Positions 43,609-53,351 are shown, counted from the stretch's first letter. The stretch: DNA of 64,000 bases from Novosphingobium sp. SG751A (GCF_013149295.1 NZ_JABGCB010000006.1:124001-188000); one strand, 5' to 3'. Numbers and translations are program-made. The notes: generated from the letters alone by a model not told the origin.

Positions 43609-44730
43609 TCAACGGCGGCTTGCCGCGTCTTCGTCCCATGCTGCCTGCGCGGCGAGGCGGTCAAATTCCCCCGGCCAATCCGCCGTCCATGCCGCCTTTT
43701 GCGCCTCATCGGCCCAACTGGCGCGGATCCCGGCCATCATCATCGCACGCAGATCATCCCGGCTCGCGCCCATATGGCTGTACATCAATTCCCACGCGCC
43801 CGCCGGGCTGACGCGGTGCAATTGGGGATCGTCGCTGTTCGGGTGGATCGAGAGACCCATGCCCAGCATCGCGCGGATCGGGTGATGCCGCGCCCAATCA
43901 TCGGGCGCCATGGTGCGCAGGTAATAGGAATTGGTCGGCACCACGGTGAACACCATGCCGCGCGCGCGCAGGCTCTCGGCCAAGGCGGGATTGTCGATCA
44001 CCGTATAGCCATGGTCGATCCGATCGACGCCCAGTTGTTCGACAGCGATGGCGACATTGGTCCATGGCATGCCGAATTCCCCGGCATGGGCGGTGGCACG
44101 CAAACCATTCGCCCGTGCCAGTGCATAGGCGGGGGTGAACCACTCGGGCGGGCCGTCATTCTCGCGATAGTCGATGCCGATGCCCGCCACGCGCTTGTGG
44201 CGATGGGCCTGCATCGCCTCGACCATGGCGATGGCCTGTGCAGGCGGGGCCTCGCGGTCGATGGCGGGGATGAGGAGCGAGGAGATCGGCGCGGCTTCCA
44301 TCGCTTCCACCATCGCCTGCTGGATCTCGCCATAGGGGATGCCATGGGCGGCAAGGGTTGCGGTGGGGTTCCAGAAGAATTCGGCGTGGCGCACATGATC
44401 GGCCGCCGCATCCTCCAGATATTCGCGCACCAGCCGGGCGATGTCCTCCGGGCGGCGCAGCAAATGCTGCTCCATCGCGCGCAGGGCGTGGAGCACACCC
44501 ATCGGCTTGCGCCCCCGCCTGTAAAGCCCTGCGGCCATATCCGCCGGGATCGGCGCATCATGACGCCGCGCCAGATCACGAAAGGTTTCCTCGCGCATCG
44601 CGCCCAGCAAATGACAATGCAGTTCCACCTTGGGCAGGCGCGTGAAGAAGGCGCGCTGGTCTGCGCTCATCACCCGGCCCGTGGCCGAGGGGGGCAGCAC
44701 CGCCAGCGTTTCTTCCATGACAATCGGCAT
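43609..44730 (-). CDS. Adenosine deaminase family protein
   Basis: The 373-residue protein has the metal and catalytic motifs of adenosine/adenine deaminases: PKVELHCHLLGA near residue 33, TAHAGE, DRIDHGY and SIHPNSDDPQ. It has no signal peptide, so it acts in the cytoplasm on adenosine or adenine brought in by the adjacent permease. The ATG at 44730 lies 11 bp after the permease gene; ATG at 44718 is in frame too. A much longer upstream frame overlaps the permease gene in another frame and is not coding. Base versus nucleoside specificity cannot be decided here. Confidence 0.87.
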   Translation of the reverse strand: MPIVMEETLAVLPPSATGRVMSADQRAFFTRLPKVELHCHLLGAMREETFRDLARRHDAPIPADMAAGLYRRGRKPMGVLHALRAMEQHLLRRPEDIARLVREYLEDAAADHVRHAEFFWNPTATLAAHGIPYGEIQQAMVEAMEAAPISSLLIPAIDREAPPAQAIAMVEAMQAHRHKRVAGIGIDYRENDGPPEWFTPAYALARANGLRATAHAGEFGMPWTNVAIAVEQLGVDRIDHGYTVIDNPALAESLRARGMVFTVVPTNSYYLRTMAPDDWARHHPIRAMLGMGLSIHPNSDDPQLHRVSPAGAWELMYSHMGASRDDLRAMMMAGIRASWADEAQKAAWTADWPGEFDRLAAQAAWDEDAASRR

Positions 44731-44741
44731 CGCGGCGGCTT

Positions 44742-46052
44742 TCAACGGTGGACGGTGGTGTAAAGATAATAGGCCAAGGGCAGCGAGAGCAGCAACAGGC
44801 CCGGCGACACCTGCCGCGCCCGCCCGCCGATCAGGCAGGTCAACACATAGGACACCAGTCCGACGGCAATGCCCGTCCCAAAACTGTTGGCGATGAGCGT
44901 GGCCAGCAGCATCAGCACCGGGGGCAGGGTCTCCTCCAGCCTTTCGCCGCCTAATTGCCGCAGCGACCCCATCATCCCCGCGCCCACCAGGATCAGCGCC
45001 GGTGCAGTCGCCTGCTTGGGGATCGCCATGGCCAGCGGGATGGCCAGCAGCGAGGCCAGATAGCAAAGCGAGGCGGTGATCGGCACCAATCCGGTGCGCC
45101 CGCCCGCACTGGCGCCCGCCGCAGATTCCACCAGCGCGGTGCCGCCCGGAATGCCCAGCACCGGGCCGAACGTGGCCGCCAGCGCATCGACCAGAAACGG
45201 GCGGTCGATCTGGGGCAGATTGCCCTCCGCATCGGTCAGCCCCGCCTTGGCCCCCACGGCCAGCGTGGTGCCCATGGTGGAGAAGAATTCGGCGACGAAA
45301 TAGGCGAAGAGATAGGGCAGGGCCTTGATGGTAAAGACCGCCGCCCAATCGACATGGCCCAGCACCGGCCCCACCCCCGGGGGCAGGGCGAGCGGGGCGG
45401 CGGGCGCGTGGGTCACGCCCAGAACCGCGCCCAATCCCGCCGCCGCGACGATCCCGGCAAGGATCGCGCCGGGCACGCGCCGCGCCTGCAAGGCCACCGC
45501 CACGCCAAGGCCGACCAACGCCATTTGCGGACCCGCTTGCGAAAAATCGCCAAGGGACAGTGCATTGGTCTTGGCATTGACCGCCACCATGCCCGCATCA
45601 CGCGCGCCCAGCAGCGCGATGAACATGCCGATCGAGGCGCCAAGGCCCAGCTTGATCTCACGCGGGACCAGCCGCATCACCCAGCCGCGCGCGCCGGTGA
45701 TCGTCAGCAGCGTGAACAGCACCCCCGAGGCCATCGCAATGCCCAGCGCCGAGGGCCAAGGCAGATGTTCGACCTGCGTCAGGGTGATGCCCAGCAGCGC
45801 CGCTCCGCCGATGCCCGGCCCGACGATAAAGGGCAGGTTGGCGTAAAGCCCCATCGCCAGACTGCCCAGCGCCATGACGATCAGCGTGGCCGTGGTGGCC
45901 GCGCCCTGATCCATGCCCCCGCCCGAGAGCAGGCGCGGGATCACCACCACGAGATAGGCCGAGGCCATAAAGGTGGTGATCCCCGCCACGGCTTCGCGCG
46001 GCAGGGTAGTGTTGCGGTCATCGAGGCGTCGGCGCCAGAGTTTTGCGATCAT
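44742..46052 (-). CDS. NCS2/AzgA-like purine permease
   Basis: The 436-residue protein has about 12-14 hydrophobic segments with the AzgA-type signatures REAVAGITTFMASAYLVVV, LPFIVGPGIGGAALLG, FFSTMGTTLAV and PGGTALVESAAGASAGGRTGL. Such proteins import purine bases (adenine, guanine, hypoxanthine) with protons. It overlaps the nucleoside hydrolase stop as ATGA, so the base freed in the periplasm can be taken up directly. Confidence 0.88.
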   Translation of the reverse strand: MIAKLWRRRLDDRNTTLPREAVAGITTFMASAYLVVVIPRLLSGGGMDQGAATTATLIVMALGSLAMGLYANLPFIVGPGIGGAALLGITLTQVEHLPWPSALGIAMASGVLFTLLTITGARGWVMRLVPREIKLGLGASIGMFIALLGARDAGMVAVNAKTNALSLGDFSQAGPQMALVGLGVAVALQARRVPGAILAGIVAAAGLGAVLGVTHAPAAPLALPPGVGPVLGHVDWAAVFTIKALPYLFAYFVAEFFSTMGTTLAVGAKAGLTDAEGNLPQIDRPFLVDALAATFGPVLGIPGGTALVESAAGASAGGRTGLVPITASLCYLASLLAIPLAMAIPKQATAPALILVGAGMMGSLRQLGGERLEETLPPVLMLLATLIANSFGTGIAVGLVSYVLTCLIGGRARQVSPGLLLLSLPLAYYLYTTVHR

Positions 46053-47164
46053 TGGCGGGCCTGCGCGGTGAAACGGGCGAGGAAACGAGGAACATCGATG
46101 TTCTCGACCACTTCGACGATCTGCTCGCCGCGATGGGGGGCCAGCTCGTCCTTCCACATCTGCGCCGTGCCATAGCCCGCGCCGGGCATCAGATCGACAT
46201 CCATGCGGGCGGTGAATTTCTTGGTCACCAGTGTCGGGTCGAGCGCTACGGCCACGGTCATTTCATCCCACAAAGGCTGATCGATGCGGGCATATTGGGC
46301 GATATAGCGCGCGGTGTGCGTGCCCGATGCGCCGATCTGGTCGGCCAGCGCCCGCGTCATGCGCGCCGAAGTGGTGACATTGCCGACAACGGTGATCTTC
46401 TTCCACGGCGCGGTCAGCACGATATGGGCGGCCTCCGGGTCAAAGACGAAGTTGAAGTCGGTGGCATAGTCGGCATTGTCCAGCACGCGCGCGGCCTGCA
46501 TGTCATAGCCGCCGCCCTGCATGGTGATGCCCTTGGCCTTGGCGGCAATATCGGGGGCGATGCGCAGGGCCAGCGCGATATTGGTGAGCGGCCCGGCGCA
46601 GATGATCTTCACCTGCCCCGGATGGGCGCGCACGGTGTCGATCAGGCGGTGGACGGCATCCTGCGCGACCGGCTTGATGGAGGGCGCCCCCTCGGCCATC
46701 GGGGGCACCAGATCGGGGTCTTCGGGGTGATATTGGCGGCCGGGCCTCTGCGCGTTCCATGCGCCCTTCCACGGGATCGGGCCAAAGCGGGCCTCCCACG
46801 CCTTCATTTCGGGCAGGGAGCGGATCAGCGGCGTCTGCGCGCCCTTTGCCACCGGCACATCGGCGCGGCCCGCGATTTCGAGAAAGCGCAGGGCATGCTG
46901 CGTTTCCTCCTCCAGCCATTGGTCGCCGGTGACAACGCCAATGCCCAGAAGATTGACATTGGGATCGCGGATCAAAGGGATCAGGGCCTGAAGATTGCTC
47001 TGTCCGGGGCCGAGGAAGTCATTGTCGAACCAAACAAGGGTTCGATTGTCTGGGTTACGACTGGCCGCCTCGGCAGGACGGCTGACGGCGCGGGGCGGCG
47101 CGGCCATGGTGAGGGAGCCCATGGCGAGGGACGCGCTGCCCAGCAATGCCAGCCACAATTTCAT
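46049..47164 (-). CDS. Exported nucleoside hydrolase (IUNH family)
   Basis: The 371-residue protein has a signal peptide (cleavage near TMAA, about residue 21) and the IUNH fold: VWFDNDFLGPGQ at the start, LTNIALALR, TDFNFVFDPEAAHIVL and a final WDEMTVAVALDP. It hydrolyses the N-glycosidic bond of ribonucleosides, here in the periplasm. The normal DxDxxxDD calcium motif is reduced to DND followed by FLGPGQ, so metal binding may differ. It is coupled to the permease gene by a 4-base overlap and lies 19 bp after the M20 peptidase gene. Confidence 0.85.
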   Translation of the reverse strand: MKLWLALLGSASLAMGSLTMAAPPRAVSRPAEAASRNPDNRTLVWFDNDFLGPGQSNLQALIPLIRDPNVNLLGIGVVTGDQWLEEETQHALRFLEIAGRADVPVAKGAQTPLIRSLPEMKAWEARFGPIPWKGAWNAQRPGRQYHPEDPDLVPPMAEGAPSIKPVAQDAVHRLIDTVRAHPGQVKIICAGPLTNIALALRIAPDIAAKAKGITMQGGGYDMQAARVLDNADYATDFNFVFDPEAAHIVLTAPWKKITVVGNVTTSARMTRALADQIGASGTHTARYIAQYARIDQPLWDEMTVAVALDPTLVTKKFTARMDVDLMPGAGYGTAQMWKDELAPHRGEQIVEVVENIDVPRFLARFTAQARQ

Positions 47165-47183
47165 GCCCTGATCCCCCTCCTGC

Positions 47184-48482
47184 TTATTTCGCTTCGGCCA
47201 GAACCAGCACGGTGGCCAGTTCATTGTTGAAGTTGCGCAGGTTGACCGTCTTTTCCAGCTTCAGCCCTTCGTCCAGCGAGTGGTTGCGGAAGGTTTCAAA
47301 GCCCGAACCCAGCGTGAGCGCGGAAATGCCCTTGCTCATGGGAATGTTGCTGTCGGTCGAGCCGGCGCTGTACTTGGGGGCGAAACCATTGGCCTTGGCC
47401 ACCGCATCGGCCACCTTGACGATGCGCGCGTCCATCGGCGTGGTGCCGCCGGGGCGGTCGCCCACCAGCTTGGCGTCATAAGTGATCTTGCCCTTGGCGG
47501 TCGAGCGTGCGGCGTTTTCGGCGGCCACCGCTTCGGGCAGGATCGACAGGAACGTCTTTTCTTCCGCGTCCAGTTCCGCCTTGCCGTTCGAGCGCATGTC
47601 GATGGTCATGGCCGTGGCGAACGGGATCGAATTGACCGAGGTGCCGCCCTCGACAATGCCCACGTTATAGACGGTGCGCGGTTCGCTGGGCACCTGCATC
47701 TTGGCAAAGGCGGTCATGGCATTGGCCATCGCATAGGCGGGGTTCACCAGTCCGAAATCGCCCATCGAATGGCCGCCCGGGCCGTTGAACGTCACCTTGT
47801 AGCGGCGCGAACCGGTGCCGGCATTGGTGATGCGTTCGGGCTGGCCGGGTTCAAAGCTGATGAAATGGGTGATGCGGTCCTTGTACTTGCCCTGCGAGAA
47901 CAGGTAGCGCACGCCGCGCAGGTCGCCCGGACCTTCTTCGCCCACATTGCCCATGAACAGGATGTCGGCCTTGGTCGAGAAGGCGCCCGCCTTCATCGCG
48001 CGGATAAAAGCCAGCAGGACCGGCAGGCTGCATGTGTCATCACCAATGCCGGGGGCGTAAAGCGTATCGCCATCGCGGCGGACCTTGACGTTGGTGCCTT
48101 CGGGGAAAACTGTGTCGAGGTGGGCGGTGATGACGATGAGGGGCGTAGCTTCGCCCTTGCCGCCGCCGGTGCCGCGACGAAGACCCATCACATTGCCGAC
48201 GCCGTCCATTTCGACGTCTTCCAGACCCTCGGCCTTGAGCATCGCCATATAGGCCTTGGCGCGCGCCTCTTCCTTGAAGGGCGGGGCGGCGATCTCGGTC
48301 AGGGTGATGATGTCGGCCACAATGCGGTCATAATCGCCCGCCAGCGAGGCGGTCGCCTTGGCGAACTTGGGGCTCTTGAGCAGCGCCTTGGCGGCCGCTT
48401 CCTCGGGGGTGGCGGCGCTGGCCTGGGGCGCGATCATGGCCACAGCCGCCAGCGATGCAAAGGCAAACAGAGTGTTACGCAT
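47184..48482 (-). CDS. Exported M20 family metallopeptidase
   Basis: The 432-residue protein has a signal peptide (cleavage near QASA) and M20/M28-like zinc motifs: VITAHLDTVFPEG, APGIGDDTCS, GNVGEEGPGDLRG and a final FRNHSLDEG. A dimerisation domain lies between. It probably removes amino acids or acyl groups from small peptides or conjugates in the periplasm. ATG at 48482 fits better than ATG at 48491, where GAGG abuts the codon. A GC-rich hairpin (48507-48535) without a T tract separates it from the TonB receptor gene. Its role in a nucleoside locus is unclear. Confidence 0.85.
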   Translation of the reverse strand: MRNTLFAFASLAAVAMIAPQASAATPEEAAAKALLKSPKFAKATASLAGDYDRIVADIITLTEIAAPPFKEEARAKAYMAMLKAEGLEDVEMDGVGNVMGLRRGTGGGKGEATPLIVITAHLDTVFPEGTNVKVRRDGDTLYAPGIGDDTCSLPVLLAFIRAMKAGAFSTKADILFMGNVGEEGPGDLRGVRYLFSQGKYKDRITHFISFEPGQPERITNAGTGSRRYKVTFNGPGGHSMGDFGLVNPAYAMANAMTAFAKMQVPSEPRTVYNVGIVEGGTSVNSIPFATAMTIDMRSNGKAELDAEEKTFLSILPEAVAAENAARSTAKGKITYDAKLVGDRPGGTTPMDARIVKVADAVAKANGFAPKYSAGSTDSNIPMSKGISALTLGSGFETFRNHSLDEGLKLEKTVNLRNFNNELATVLVLAEAK

Positions 48483-48544
48483 AGGAGACATCCTCGTTTG
48501 GATAGTTCCCGGCCGGACGGGCGCCCGACCGGGATTTCAGGATT

Positions 48545-50875
48545 TTAGAAATTGCCGCGCAGGTTGACGCCGATGGTGCGCGGGGTGGTGGTGGCGATGT
48601 AATCGGGCGTGCCGCTGACGGCCGAGTAATAGCTCAGCCCCTTGGCATCGAGCAGGTTGCGCACATAGACATAGACGCCGTAACGCTCATTCTCGATCCC
48701 TGCGCGCAGGTTGACCTGCGAATATTTGCCATAGGTGCGATAAAGCGCGTTGGTGGGGTTAAGCTGCGTGGTCATCTTGCCGGTGTAGCTGAAATCGGCA
48801 CGCATCATGCCCTTCCAGTCGCTGTTGATGGTCCAGCCATATTCGGCGCCCGCGCTGGCGGTGGTGCGCGGAATGCCGGTCAGGATGTTGCCCACGCGGC
48901 CTGCCGCCGTCACTTCGGAATTGACCTGATCGGCGGTCAGGCGCGGATAGACCACCGAGAGCGAACCGTTGAGGAACAGGCCCTTGGTGGGCGTGCCGCT
49001 CAGTTCAGCCTCGAAGCCTTCGATGCGCGCCGCGCCCACATTGCTGATATAGCTGAAATTGCCATAGGTGGCCTGGACCGAGGTCTGCATATTGGTCCAG
49101 TCGATGCGATAGGCGTCGATGTTGAACGTCAGCTTGCGGTCGAACCACTGGGTCTTGAGGCCCAGTTCATAGTTCCACAGCGAGTCGGCCTGATATTGCG
49201 TGGCCGAGGCCGGGATGCCCGGCGTCAGGTTCGCGCCGCCGGGGCGGAAACCCTGCGATGCGGTGGCATAGACCATCAGGTTGCGGGTGGGTTTCAGTTC
49301 GACGTTATATTTCTGGATAAAGCCATCGGCGCTGGCGTTCACCTCGGTGTAATTCATCGGCGTCTGGCCGTTGAAATAATTGTAGCCGAGGTAAGCGCCG
49401 CCCACGATTTTCTTATAGTGATAGTGGCGCAGGCCCGCCGTCACGGTCAGGATGTCGATGGGGCGATAGGAGAGTTCGCCAAATTGCGCGGTCTGGTTGA
49501 TGACATCGCGCACAAAGCGCGAGCCGAGATCGACCAGCGGATCGCGCATCAGGCCCGTGCCCGGAACGCCGGCAAAAACGGTGGTGTCCACGCGGTCCTT
49601 GCGGTTTTCAAAGAAGGCGCCCAGCGTATAGTTCAAACGGCCCTTGCCATCGGAATTGAGGCGCAGTTCGTTGGTGACATTTTCCACCCAGCGCGGCTGA
49701 TAATTGCCGATGGGCATCTGGCTGTTGGCCCAGCCCAGATAATTGGCGCGAAGCTGGGCCGAGGTGTAACCGCCTGCGCTCGACGCGCAATTGCTGGACG
49801 AGGTAGTGGTGCCCGACGCGCCGCTTTGCAGCAGCGAGCCCGAATAGGTGTTCTGATAGAGGCCGCAATAGCGATAGGAATTGGCCACCGACTGATAATT
49901 GTCGCTGTTGTCGTTGGTCTGGCGCACATCCCAGCGATAGTAGCCATTGGCCAGCGAGATCGTGCCGATGGGCGTGGTCCACTTGGTGTCGAGCGAGAAG
50001 ATCTTCTGCTTGTCGATGGCGGGCGTATAGATGCGCAGGCCTGACGTATAGGTGCCCACCGAAGGCGCCCAGAGCGAGGTGCCGCCCGTGTGTTGATCCT
50101 GAATGATGCCCATGAAATTGATGCGCAGATTGTTGGTCGGACGGAAGCCCAGCATCAGGCGGCCGCCCGTGGTCATCACGCTGTTCATGTTATAGCGGCC
50201 GATCGAGGGATCATCGACAAAGCCGCCCGTGCGCTGGCGATACAGCACCAGACGCGCGGCCAGCATGTCCTCGATGATCGGCACGTTGACCGCGCCCTTG
50301 ATGCTGTAGCCGGTGCCGCCATTCTTGGTGGTTTCCATGCCCGCATCGACGGCGGCTTCATACTTCTTCAGGTTGGCCTGTTTGAAGAGCACGCGCAGGG
50401 TGCCGCCCATCGAGCCGGACCCGTAAAGCGTGCCCTGCGGCCCGCGCAGCACTTCGAGGCGCTCGGTGTCGAACAGGTTGAGGTTGGGGGTCGAGCCCGA
50501 AGGATCCGAGGTGGTGCCCGCAGGACCCGTCAGCGGCACTTCGCCGAAATAGACGCCCACGGTGGCTTCGCCGGCGGTCTGAATGCCGCGGATCGACACG
50601 CGGGTGCGGCCCGACTCGCTGGCCAGCAGGTTGAGGCTGGGCACCGAACGCGCCACATCGGCAATGCCCGCCGCGCCCATGTTGTTGAGCATATTGCCGC
50701 TCATCGCGGTGATCGCCAGCGGGGTGTCCTGCACGCGGGTTTCGCGCTTCAATGCGGTGACGACGATATCGTCGCCCTGGCCCGCCGTCTGCGCCATCGC
50801 GGGCGTTGCCCCCAGCGTTGATACAGCCAATGTCGAAACTGAAAGCAGCAATGCTGCACAAAGCTTAGTGTTCAT
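48545..50875 (-). CDS. TonB-dependent outer-membrane receptor
   Basis: The 776-residue protein has a signal peptide (cleavage near PAMA, residue 28). A plug follows with DDIVVTALKRETRVQDTPLAITAM, SIRGIQTAG and LEVLRGPQGTLYGSGSMGGTLR. It ends in a barrel with terminal Phe (LRGNF). It belongs to the broad family that includes sphingomonad receptors for plant compounds and siderophores. GAGG lies eight bases before the ATG. It heads a leftward series with M20 peptidase, nucleoside hydrolase, permease and deaminase genes, so nucleosides, nucleotides or peptidyl nucleosides are possible cargoes. It is divergent from the two-component system. Confidence 0.9.
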   Translation of the reverse strand: MNTKLCAALLLSVSTLAVSTLGATPAMAQTAGQGDDIVVTALKRETRVQDTPLAITAMSGNMLNNMGAAGIADVARSVPSLNLLASESGRTRVSIRGIQTAGEATVGVYFGEVPLTGPAGTTSDPSGSTPNLNLFDTERLEVLRGPQGTLYGSGSMGGTLRVLFKQANLKKYEAAVDAGMETTKNGGTGYSIKGAVNVPIIEDMLAARLVLYRQRTGGFVDDPSIGRYNMNSVMTTGGRLMLGFRPTNNLRINFMGIIQDQHTGGTSLWAPSVGTYTSGLRIYTPAIDKQKIFSLDTKWTTPIGTISLANGYYRWDVRQTNDNSDNYQSVANSYRYCGLYQNTYSGSLLQSGASGTTTSSSNCASSAGGYTSAQLRANYLGWANSQMPIGNYQPRWVENVTNELRLNSDGKGRLNYTLGAFFENRKDRVDTTVFAGVPGTGLMRDPLVDLGSRFVRDVINQTAQFGELSYRPIDILTVTAGLRHYHYKKIVGGAYLGYNYFNGQTPMNYTEVNASADGFIQKYNVELKPTRNLMVYATASQGFRPGGANLTPGIPASATQYQADSLWNYELGLKTQWFDRKLTFNIDAYRIDWTNMQTSVQATYGNFSYISNVGAARIEGFEAELSGTPTKGLFLNGSLSVVYPRLTADQVNSEVTAAGRVGNILTGIPRTTASAGAEYGWTINSDWKGMMRADFSYTGKMTTQLNPTNALYRTYGKYSQVNLRAGIENERYGVYVYVRNLLDAKGLSYYSAVSGTPDYIATTTPRTIGVNLRGNF

Positions 50876-51033
50876 AGTCCATCCCTCATTGGCGAGTCCC
50901 AAACCGACGCGGGGGCCACGATGGCTTCGCGCGCGCCTTCTTTCGGGCGGCGCGGTCCATCGTCCGGCCATGCGGGTTTGTGCTGCTTAACCCTGTCCGT
51001 CCTCTCGCTGAATCGCAGGCTAAGGCTGCGCGC

Positions 51034-51051
51034 CTGTCATCAAGCTGTCAT
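51034..51051 (+). promoter_or_regulatory. Direct-repeat response-regulator box 1
   Basis: CTGTCAT-CAAG-CTGTCAT is a perfect 7-bp direct repeat with an 11-bp period, the usual target shape of OmpR-family regulators. It lies in the 285-bp gap between the TonB receptor and the response-regulator gene, 110 bp upstream of the latter. The same box recurs in front of the symporter gene. It also fits a Pho box. Confidence 0.65.
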
Positions 51052-51160
51052 GCCGGGGCTAGGCAGGGGGCGCGTTTTGCGTATTTTGGGGGCATGGCCG
51101 GTGATGCCATGGGCGGTTGATGCCGTGGGCCTATGCCGGTGTCGGGGAATGGAGGGAACA

Positions 51161-51826
51161 TTGCGCATTCTGATCGTGGAGGATGATCCGCGTCTGGCGC
51201 GTGGCATGGCCGCCTCGCTGGAGGCCGCCAGTTTTGCCGTCGATGTCGCGCACAATGGCGAGGATGCCGCCGCCTTTGCCGCCGCCGATCCGTTCAATGC
51301 GATCATCCTCGATCTGGGTCTGCCCGATGGCGATGGGCTGGAATTGCTGCGGATGCTGCGCCGCCGGGGCGATACCACGCCGATCATGATCGTGACCGCG
51401 CGCGATGCGGTGGACGACCGGGTGGCGGGGCTGGATTACGGCGCGGATGATTACATGGCCAAGCCGTTCCACCCGCGCGAGCTGGAATCGCGGGTGCGCG
51501 CGCTGGTCCGGCGCAGCATCGGCAGCCCCGACCCGGTGCTGCGCGTGGGGGCACTGACGCTGGACCGCTCGACGCGGCGGGTAGCGCTGGCCGATGCGCC
51601 GGTCGATCTGCGCCGCCGCGAGATGGCCGTGCTGGAAACGCTGATGGGGCGGCCTGGCAAGGTCGTGCCCAAGGATCGTATGGCCGCCGAGGTCTTTGCC
51701 CTGTCCGAGGCGGTCGCGCCCAATGCGCTGGAGGTATATGTGGGCCGCCTGCGCCGTAAACTGACGCCGGGCGGGCCGACCATCCACACGGTGCGCGGGC
51801 TGGGCTATATGATTGATGCCCATTAA
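51161..51826 (+). CDS. OmpR-family response regulator, TctD-like
   Basis: The 221-residue protein has a receiver domain with phosphoacceptor Asp51 (IILDLGLPDGDG) and Lys101 (MAKPF). A C-terminal winged helix ends in VYVGRLRRKL and TVRGLGYMID. TTG at 51161 is preferred because GGAGGG lies four to five bases upstream; ATG at 51149 is in frame but would sit on that site. The sensor kinase gene overlaps its end by 11 bp. Likely targets are the two CTGTCAT direct-repeat boxes that flank the pair. Confidence 0.9.
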   Translation: MRILIVEDDPRLARGMAASLEAASFAVDVAHNGEDAAAFAAADPFNAIILDLGLPDGDGLELLRMLRRRGDTTPIMIVTARDAVDDRVAGLDYGADDYMAKPFHPRELESRVRALVRRSIGSPDPVLRVGALTLDRSTRRVALADAPVDLRRREMAVLETLMGRPGKVVPKDRMAAEVFALSEAVAPNALEVYVGRLRRKLTPGGPTIHTVRGLGYMIDAH

Positions 51827-53351
51827 GAAGCGGTTTCTGCCCAAATCGCTACGGGGCTACCTGACGGTCGTCGTCATGGTGCCGCTGGTGGTGCTGGTGT
51901 CGATCTTTGCCACGATCACCTGCTGGATGATCGATTCCTCGATGAACGATACGTCTGACCGGATTCTGGTGGGCTCGACCCGTTTGATCAGCCGGGCGGT
52001 CAATTATGATCCGATCCTTCAGGAACGCCTGCTGCCGCTGGCCGTGGGGCTGCTCCAACGCCGATCCGCGCCGGTCACGCATTACAGCATCTATGACGGC
52101 GACCGTTTGATTGCGGGCCGCGCCGATCTGCGCCCGCCGACCGATTATTCTGCCGACGGGCGGCTGACCGGCCCGCTCCATCCCGGCGCAAGGTTCACGC
52201 TGACCTCTCGCGATCCGGTGATGGTGCGCGGCTATGTCGATCCGCGCGATGCGCAAGGCGTGGTTCAGCCCGCCTATCTGCACAATGGAGTGTTGAACGG
52301 GCGCCCAGTGCGCATCGCCACGGAAATGCGCCGCCTGACGGGCAATGGCCATCTGGTGGCGGTGCAGGTGGCCGATTTCCTTGAAAATCGGGAAATTTCC
52401 ACCCGCGCCTCTTTCCAGCGCGTGGTCAGCGCCAGCGTACTGGTTACGCTGATCGCGCTGCTGCTGTTCTATTCGGCGCTTGCCTGGGGGCTGATCCCCT
52501 TCGCCACGCTGACCGAGCGGATTGCCGCCAGCGTGCGCGATCCGCTGCATTTTCAGCGCCTGCCCGATGGCGATGGCCCGCGTGAGGCGCAGATGATCGC
52601 CCGCGCCTATAACGCGCTGATGGCGCGGGCCGAACGGGCGGTCGGCTCGCTGCGCCAGTTCACCTCGAACGCCTCGCATCAGTTGCGCACGCCGCTGGCC
52701 GTTCTGCGGGTGCATCTCGATGTGCTGGAAACCTATGGCGCGCAAAGCCCGCAGGGGCAGATGGCGCTGGATGACATTGCCCATTCGGTCGATACGCTCG
52801 AACGGTTGCTGCAGCAATTGCTGGCGCTGGCCCGCCTTGACGAGCAGGTCGGATGCAGCACCGGCCAGTTTGATCCCGCCCTGGTGGCCACCGATGTGAT
52901 CGCCGCGCGCCTGCCCGCGTTGCAGCGCGCCGATGTGGACATCAGCTTTGAGGAAAGCGGCCATGGCCTTGCCTCGGGCGAGGCGGCGCTGGCGGCCGAG
53001 ATGGTGGGAAACCTGCTCGACAATGCGGTGGCTTATAACCGGCCGGGCGGCAAGGTGGTGGTGCGCGTGCTGTGCCGGAAGGAATCGGTGCGGGTGGAAA
53101 TCGAGGATGACGGCCCCGGCATTCCTCCCGCCGAGCGCGACAAGGTGTGGGAGCGATTCTACCGCATGGCCGCCAATGCCAACAGCAGCGGCAGCGGGCT
53201 GGGCCTGCCCATCGTGCGCGCGCTGGCCGACCGGATGGGGGCCAGGGTTGCGCTGGATGAAGGGGCCGGGGGGCGGGGCACACGGGCGGTGATCGATTTC
53301 GGCCTTGGCGGCGATGCAACGACGCCCATCGTTCTGGATGCCTTTCCGTGA
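51816..53351 (+). CDS. Sensor histidine kinase, TctE-like
   Basis: The 511-residue protein has two membrane segments (about 15-37 and 205-228) around a periplasmic sensor of about 165 residues like the TctE N-terminal domain. A HAMP-like linker follows, then the H box with His288 (SNASHQLRTPLAVLR), the N box NLLDNAVAYN and the G boxes EDDGPGIP and GSGLGLPIV. It is expected to sense a small organic acid outside the membrane and phosphorylate the partner regulator. ATG at 51816 is used rather than TTG at 51813. Confidence 0.9.
   Translation: MPIKKRFLPKSLRGYLTVVVMVPLVVLVSIFATITCWMIDSSMNDTSDRILVGSTRLISRAVNYDPILQERLLPLAVGLLQRRSAPVTHYSIYDGDRLIAGRADLRPPTDYSADGRLTGPLHPGARFTLTSRDPVMVRGYVDPRDAQGVVQPAYLHNGVLNGRPVRIATEMRRLTGNGHLVAVQVADFLENREISTRASFQRVVSASVLVTLIALLLFYSALAWGLIPFATLTERIAASVRDPLHFQRLPDGDGPREAQMIARAYNALMARAERAVGSLRQFTSNASHQLRTPLAVLRVHLDVLETYGAQSPQGQMALDDIAHSVDTLERLLQQLLALARLDEQVGCSTGQFDPALVATDVIAARLPALQRADVDISFEESGHGLASGEAALAAEMVGNLLDNAVAYNRPGGKVVVRVLCRKESVRVEIEDDGPGIPPAERDKVWERFYRMAANANSSGSGLGLPIVRALADRMGARVALDEGAGGRGTRAVIDFGLGGDATTPIVLDAFP

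Noticed and set aside
44731..45348. Upstream extension of the adenosine deaminase frame
   Set aside because: It lies within the permease gene in a different frame and shows only shadow composition; the deaminase motifs start after 44730.
48507..48535. GC-rich palindrome between the TonB receptor and M20 peptidase genes as a terminator
   Set aside because: The inverted repeat is strong but no T-rich tract follows in the direction of transcription, so it was only mentioned with the peptidase gene.
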